Shown one piece after another: positions 18,510-20,916 of a stretch of 20,916 nt of DNA. Below the pieces are notes generated by a model. That model saw only the letters and a program-made list of their open reading frames with translations. It did not search any database and had not been told where the DNA came from. The stretch's first letter is position 1; each line of letters starts with the position of its first letter. Source of the DNA: Gryganskiella cystojenkinii (Eukaryota; Mortierellomycota; Mortierellomycetes; Mortierellales; Mortierellaceae); contig JAAAIG010000581.1 in assembly GCA_015852425.1 (NCBI GenBank), positions 1 through 20,916 on the forward strand, written 5' to 3'. The position numbers and the translations under genes are program-made.

Positions 18510-20279
18510 ATGCATTGTCTTGTACTCTCTGGTCTTACTGCCATCCTAGCGAGCTGCATTGCCGCCAGTCCACTCTCTGCTTCTGTCTCTTTCCCACAAT
18601 TTCAGCGCTATGAAGAGGTTCACAGACTCAATACCATTCCCAAAAATTGGAAAGAGCAGCGACCCCCTCCTCTCGATACGCTTCTGCATCTCAAGATTGG
18701 CCTAACGCTGCAGAACGTCAATGCCTTCCACCAAAAAGTGCTTGATATCAGCACACCTGGCCATCCCAGCTACGGAATGCACATGAACCAAGCCGAGATC
18801 GATAACATGCTAAGGCCAGCTGATGACAGCGCCAAGCTGGTACTCGAATGACTTCGATCACACAACATTCAAGGTGTACTCGACCACCAGTCGGTGAAGG
18901 CCATCGTCACCGTCACTCAAGCCAACAAGCTGCTCCGAGCACAATACAGCACTTACCGCAACACAGAAAGTGGCCACGAAGTCGTCCGGACCATGCACTA
19001 TCATATGCCAACCATCCTTACCGACCATGTTGATGTCATTTCGCCTACTACAATGTTCCCATTTGATCTTCGAGTGAAACATGCCGTGGATAACAGGGAA
19101 CACCATGCTCTTGATCTCGATTGCCGGTATACAATCACGATGCGCTGTCTAGAGGACCTCTATCGGCTTCCTCGCCCATATCCGCCTGTTACTCCTGATA
19201 AAAGTAATAGCCTTGGTATTGTAGGATTTGTCACACAATACGCAAACTATCAGGACCTGCAGTCGTTTCTAGCAAAGCAACAACCAGACTACCTCGGCAC
19301 AAACTTCACCTTTATTCCTGTCAACCCCGGTGTGAACAGCCAAAACCTGTCAGAAGCTGGAACTGAAGCCGACATCGATATCCAGATTGGACGGGGGCTA
19401 GCACCTCAATATGAAACCCAATTTTATTTGGTTTCTCAAAGCTCAGAAACTGCACCCACCGACAACTCCACTGACAGCAGTATATATTACGAAATTCTTC
19501 TGGATTTTCTTCTTGCTCAACAAAAGCCCCCGCACACGTTTAGCATCAGTTATGGAGACGCTGAGCAGAATTATCCGAAGAAGCATGCTGAACGTATCTG
19601 CAATTCGTTTGCTCAGCTGGGTGCTCGCGGCACAAGTGTCATTGTCTCATCGGGAGACTACGGCGTAGGTGACGGCAATCCTCATATTGCAACCCAGAAA
19701 TGCTTTTCAAATGATGGCAGAAACGTGACAATGTTCCTGCCTACGTTCCCGTCTACTTGCCCGTTTGTCACGTCTGTTGGTGCCACAGCAAGTTTCAACC
19801 CTGAAATCGCGGTCAGCCGGTTTTACTCTGGTGGTGGATTCTCGAATTATTTCCCTCGTCCATTATACCAGGCAACTGCCGTGGATGCGTATCTGGCCCA
19901 GCTTCCCAAAGGCCTTTATGATGGTCTCTATAACCCAGCAGGACGTGGCTATCCAGATGTGGCTGCACAGGGAGCACATTATCAGATCTGGAATCAAGGC
20001 AAACCTATACTCGCCTATGGCACCAGTGCCAGCGCCCCAACGTTTGCCGCGGTGACAACCCAGTTGAATGGTCAGCGCTTGAAGCAAGGCAAAAAACCTC
20101 TGGGTTTTCTGAATCCGTGGCTCTACGGGAAGGGAAAAGAAGCGTTGAACGATATTTTGTCGGGATACAACCCTGGTTGCGGCACTGAAGGCTTTGCAGC
20201 AACTCCAGGTTGGGACCCTGTAACCGGATTGGGTACGCCTGACTTCGTCAAATTGCAGGCATCTTGCTACCCTTCATAG
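18510..20279 (+). pseudogene. Sedolisin-family (S53) tripeptidyl-peptidase, interrupted by an in-frame TGA
   Basis: One frame runs 589 codons from the ATG at 18510 to the TAG at 20277, broken only by TGA at 18849-18851 (codon 114). The length suits the family, secreted acid serine-carboxyl peptidases that take tripeptides from N-termini. Residues 1-20 (MHCLVLSGLTAILASCIAAS) are a signal peptide, and 21 to about 200 the propeptide. The catalytic motifs are complete: E286 and D290 (TEADIDIQ), oxyanion D383 (VSSGDYG), nucleophile S506 (YGTSASAPTFAA). Calcium-site residues D548 and D569 (LNDI; GWDPVTGLGTPDF) are also present. The local context KLVLE-stop-LRSHNI fits an original Trp (TGG to TGA). 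The next ATG would give a product without signal peptide or complete propeptide. It is either a recently inactivated gene, a readthrough gene, or a sequencing error. There are no introns. Confidence 0.85.
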
Positions 20280-20309
20280 AGAGACGAGAAACTCATTTTT
20301 TGTGAAAAG

Positions 20310-20597
20310 TCATGAGATTACAAATATATAATGTTGGTCTTTGCGTGGAATAGAATCGGAAGAGTACAGTACAGAGCTTGTATGCATGAAGTTGTCAAAG
20401 ACACTTGGAATCTCATTCCGGATCTTGAGCCAAGGTCGCTTCTGCAAAAACCATCTCCAGGGATCCTTCTTCTCTGGTTGATATGCCACGGAATATTTCC
20501 AAACAAACTCTATGCTCTCCAACATGGCCACACAATTACCTTTTTTACTTACCAAGGTCGACGATTGCATCTTGAGAATTTCAACACCGTCCAGCAT
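20310..20597 (-). other. Unrecognised minus-strand open frame of 95 codons
   Basis: From the ATG at 20597 the frame reads MLDGVEILKMQSSTLVSKK, then KYSVAYQPEKKDPWRWFLQK and further to a stop at 20310. Composition is protein-like, with clustered Trp and Lys, but no family is recognised. A longer plus-strand frame overlaps it. It could be a gene relic or chance. No promoter or intron evidence supports it. Confidence 0.2.
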
Positions 20598-20820
20598 TCA
20601 CCGCAACTGTCAGATCGGCAGGATGAGCCATTATTCGATGAAGGTCATCCGATATGAGGAGCGAGAATGTTCACTTGCGCAGGTACAAAAAAGTAGATGC
20701 AGTGACCGACAAGAGGGCGGGCGGACGACTTGAGAACCTTCCTCCAATCCTCAACCCATCTACAGCCACCATCCTGGAAATCTTGCTTCTCATGGCTTAC
20801 TCACTCCAAGCCCAAACGGA

Positions 20821-20830
20821 TATAAAAAAA
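20821..20830 (+). promoter_or_regulatory. TATA-like element for a gene beyond the right edge
   Basis: TATAAAAAAA is followed by a C/T-rich leader (CTTTTTCTCTTCTTCAACC). This is the same layout as the sedolisin promoter and suggests a plus-strand gene starting to the right of the window. No start codon with a supportable frame is visible within it. Confidence 0.4.
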
Positions 20831-20916
20831 GTGAACCTCCCCGGCGCTTTTTCTCTTCTTCAACCAACAGTGATCCTCTGGGATTACTCGAAAGCTCCTT
20901 TTGATTCTTCCGAGAG

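Noticed and set aside
18840..18890. A 51-nt GT..AG segment in the sedolisin gene that would remove the in-frame TGA without shifting frame
   Set aside because: It is half the length of any other intron seen here, has no clear branch site, starts with a weak GTACTC, and would delete a propeptide stretch that looks conserved (LRSHNIQGVLDHQ). RNA data could still overturn this.

Overview
The window looks like nuclear DNA of a fungus. Genes carry spliceosomal introns of about 100-170 bp with GT..AG ends, CT-rich tracts lie upstream of starts, CAA/CAG (Gln) runs are common, and a class II HDAC with a C-terminal Arb2-like domain sits beside fungal-type F-box/leucine-rich and sedolisin genes. The combination suggests an early-diverging lineage, perhaps Mortierellomycota or Mucoromycota. 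That placement is inference; no marker here settles it.

Layout. (1) 1-3848 is an F-box gene cluster on the minus strand: the first 11 codons of copy A at the left edge, an intact copy B (995-2779), and a decayed copy C (3638-3848). A and B share about 450-560 bp of upstream sequence, so the promoter was duplicated with the gene. Copy A's promoter also carries a short poly(T) insertion that looks retroposed and is absent from copy B. (2) 4217-6892 (+) is a four-exon gene for an ERMARD-like protein of the DUF4209 family. It has two R-N/D-xxx-HG motifs. (3) 7983-12522 (+) is a ten-exon class II histone deacetylase of the Hda1/Clr3 type with all zinc ligands present and a long Gln/Pro/Gly-rich tail. 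A possible alternative first exon lies at 7500. (4) 12658-16207 (-) is a four-exon gene convergent with the HDAC. It encodes a 1062-residue protein with a long disordered N-terminus, a PA14-like domain and coiled coils, and no signal peptide. (5) 16208-18509 is a mostly gene-poor stretch holding one unrecognised open frame and an imperfect inverted repeat that could fold as a hairpin. (6) 18510-20279 (+) is a full-length sedolisin (tripeptidyl-peptidase) gene. Its catalytic residues are intact, but an in-frame TGA sits in the propeptide where a Trp is plausible. (7) 20280-20916 holds a TATA-like element probably serving a gene beyond the right edge.

These are independent eukaryotic genes, not an operon. 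The main evolutionary signal is gene birth and decay: F-box copies A, B and C, and the stop-interrupted sedolisin. The most interesting leads are the sedolisin TGA, the intracellular-looking PA14/coiled-coil protein, the hairpin at 18014-18124, and the insertion with a preserved empty site. I saw no clear, previously undescribed multi-gene system. Splice sites were placed by hand from reading-frame continuity and GT/AG signals.
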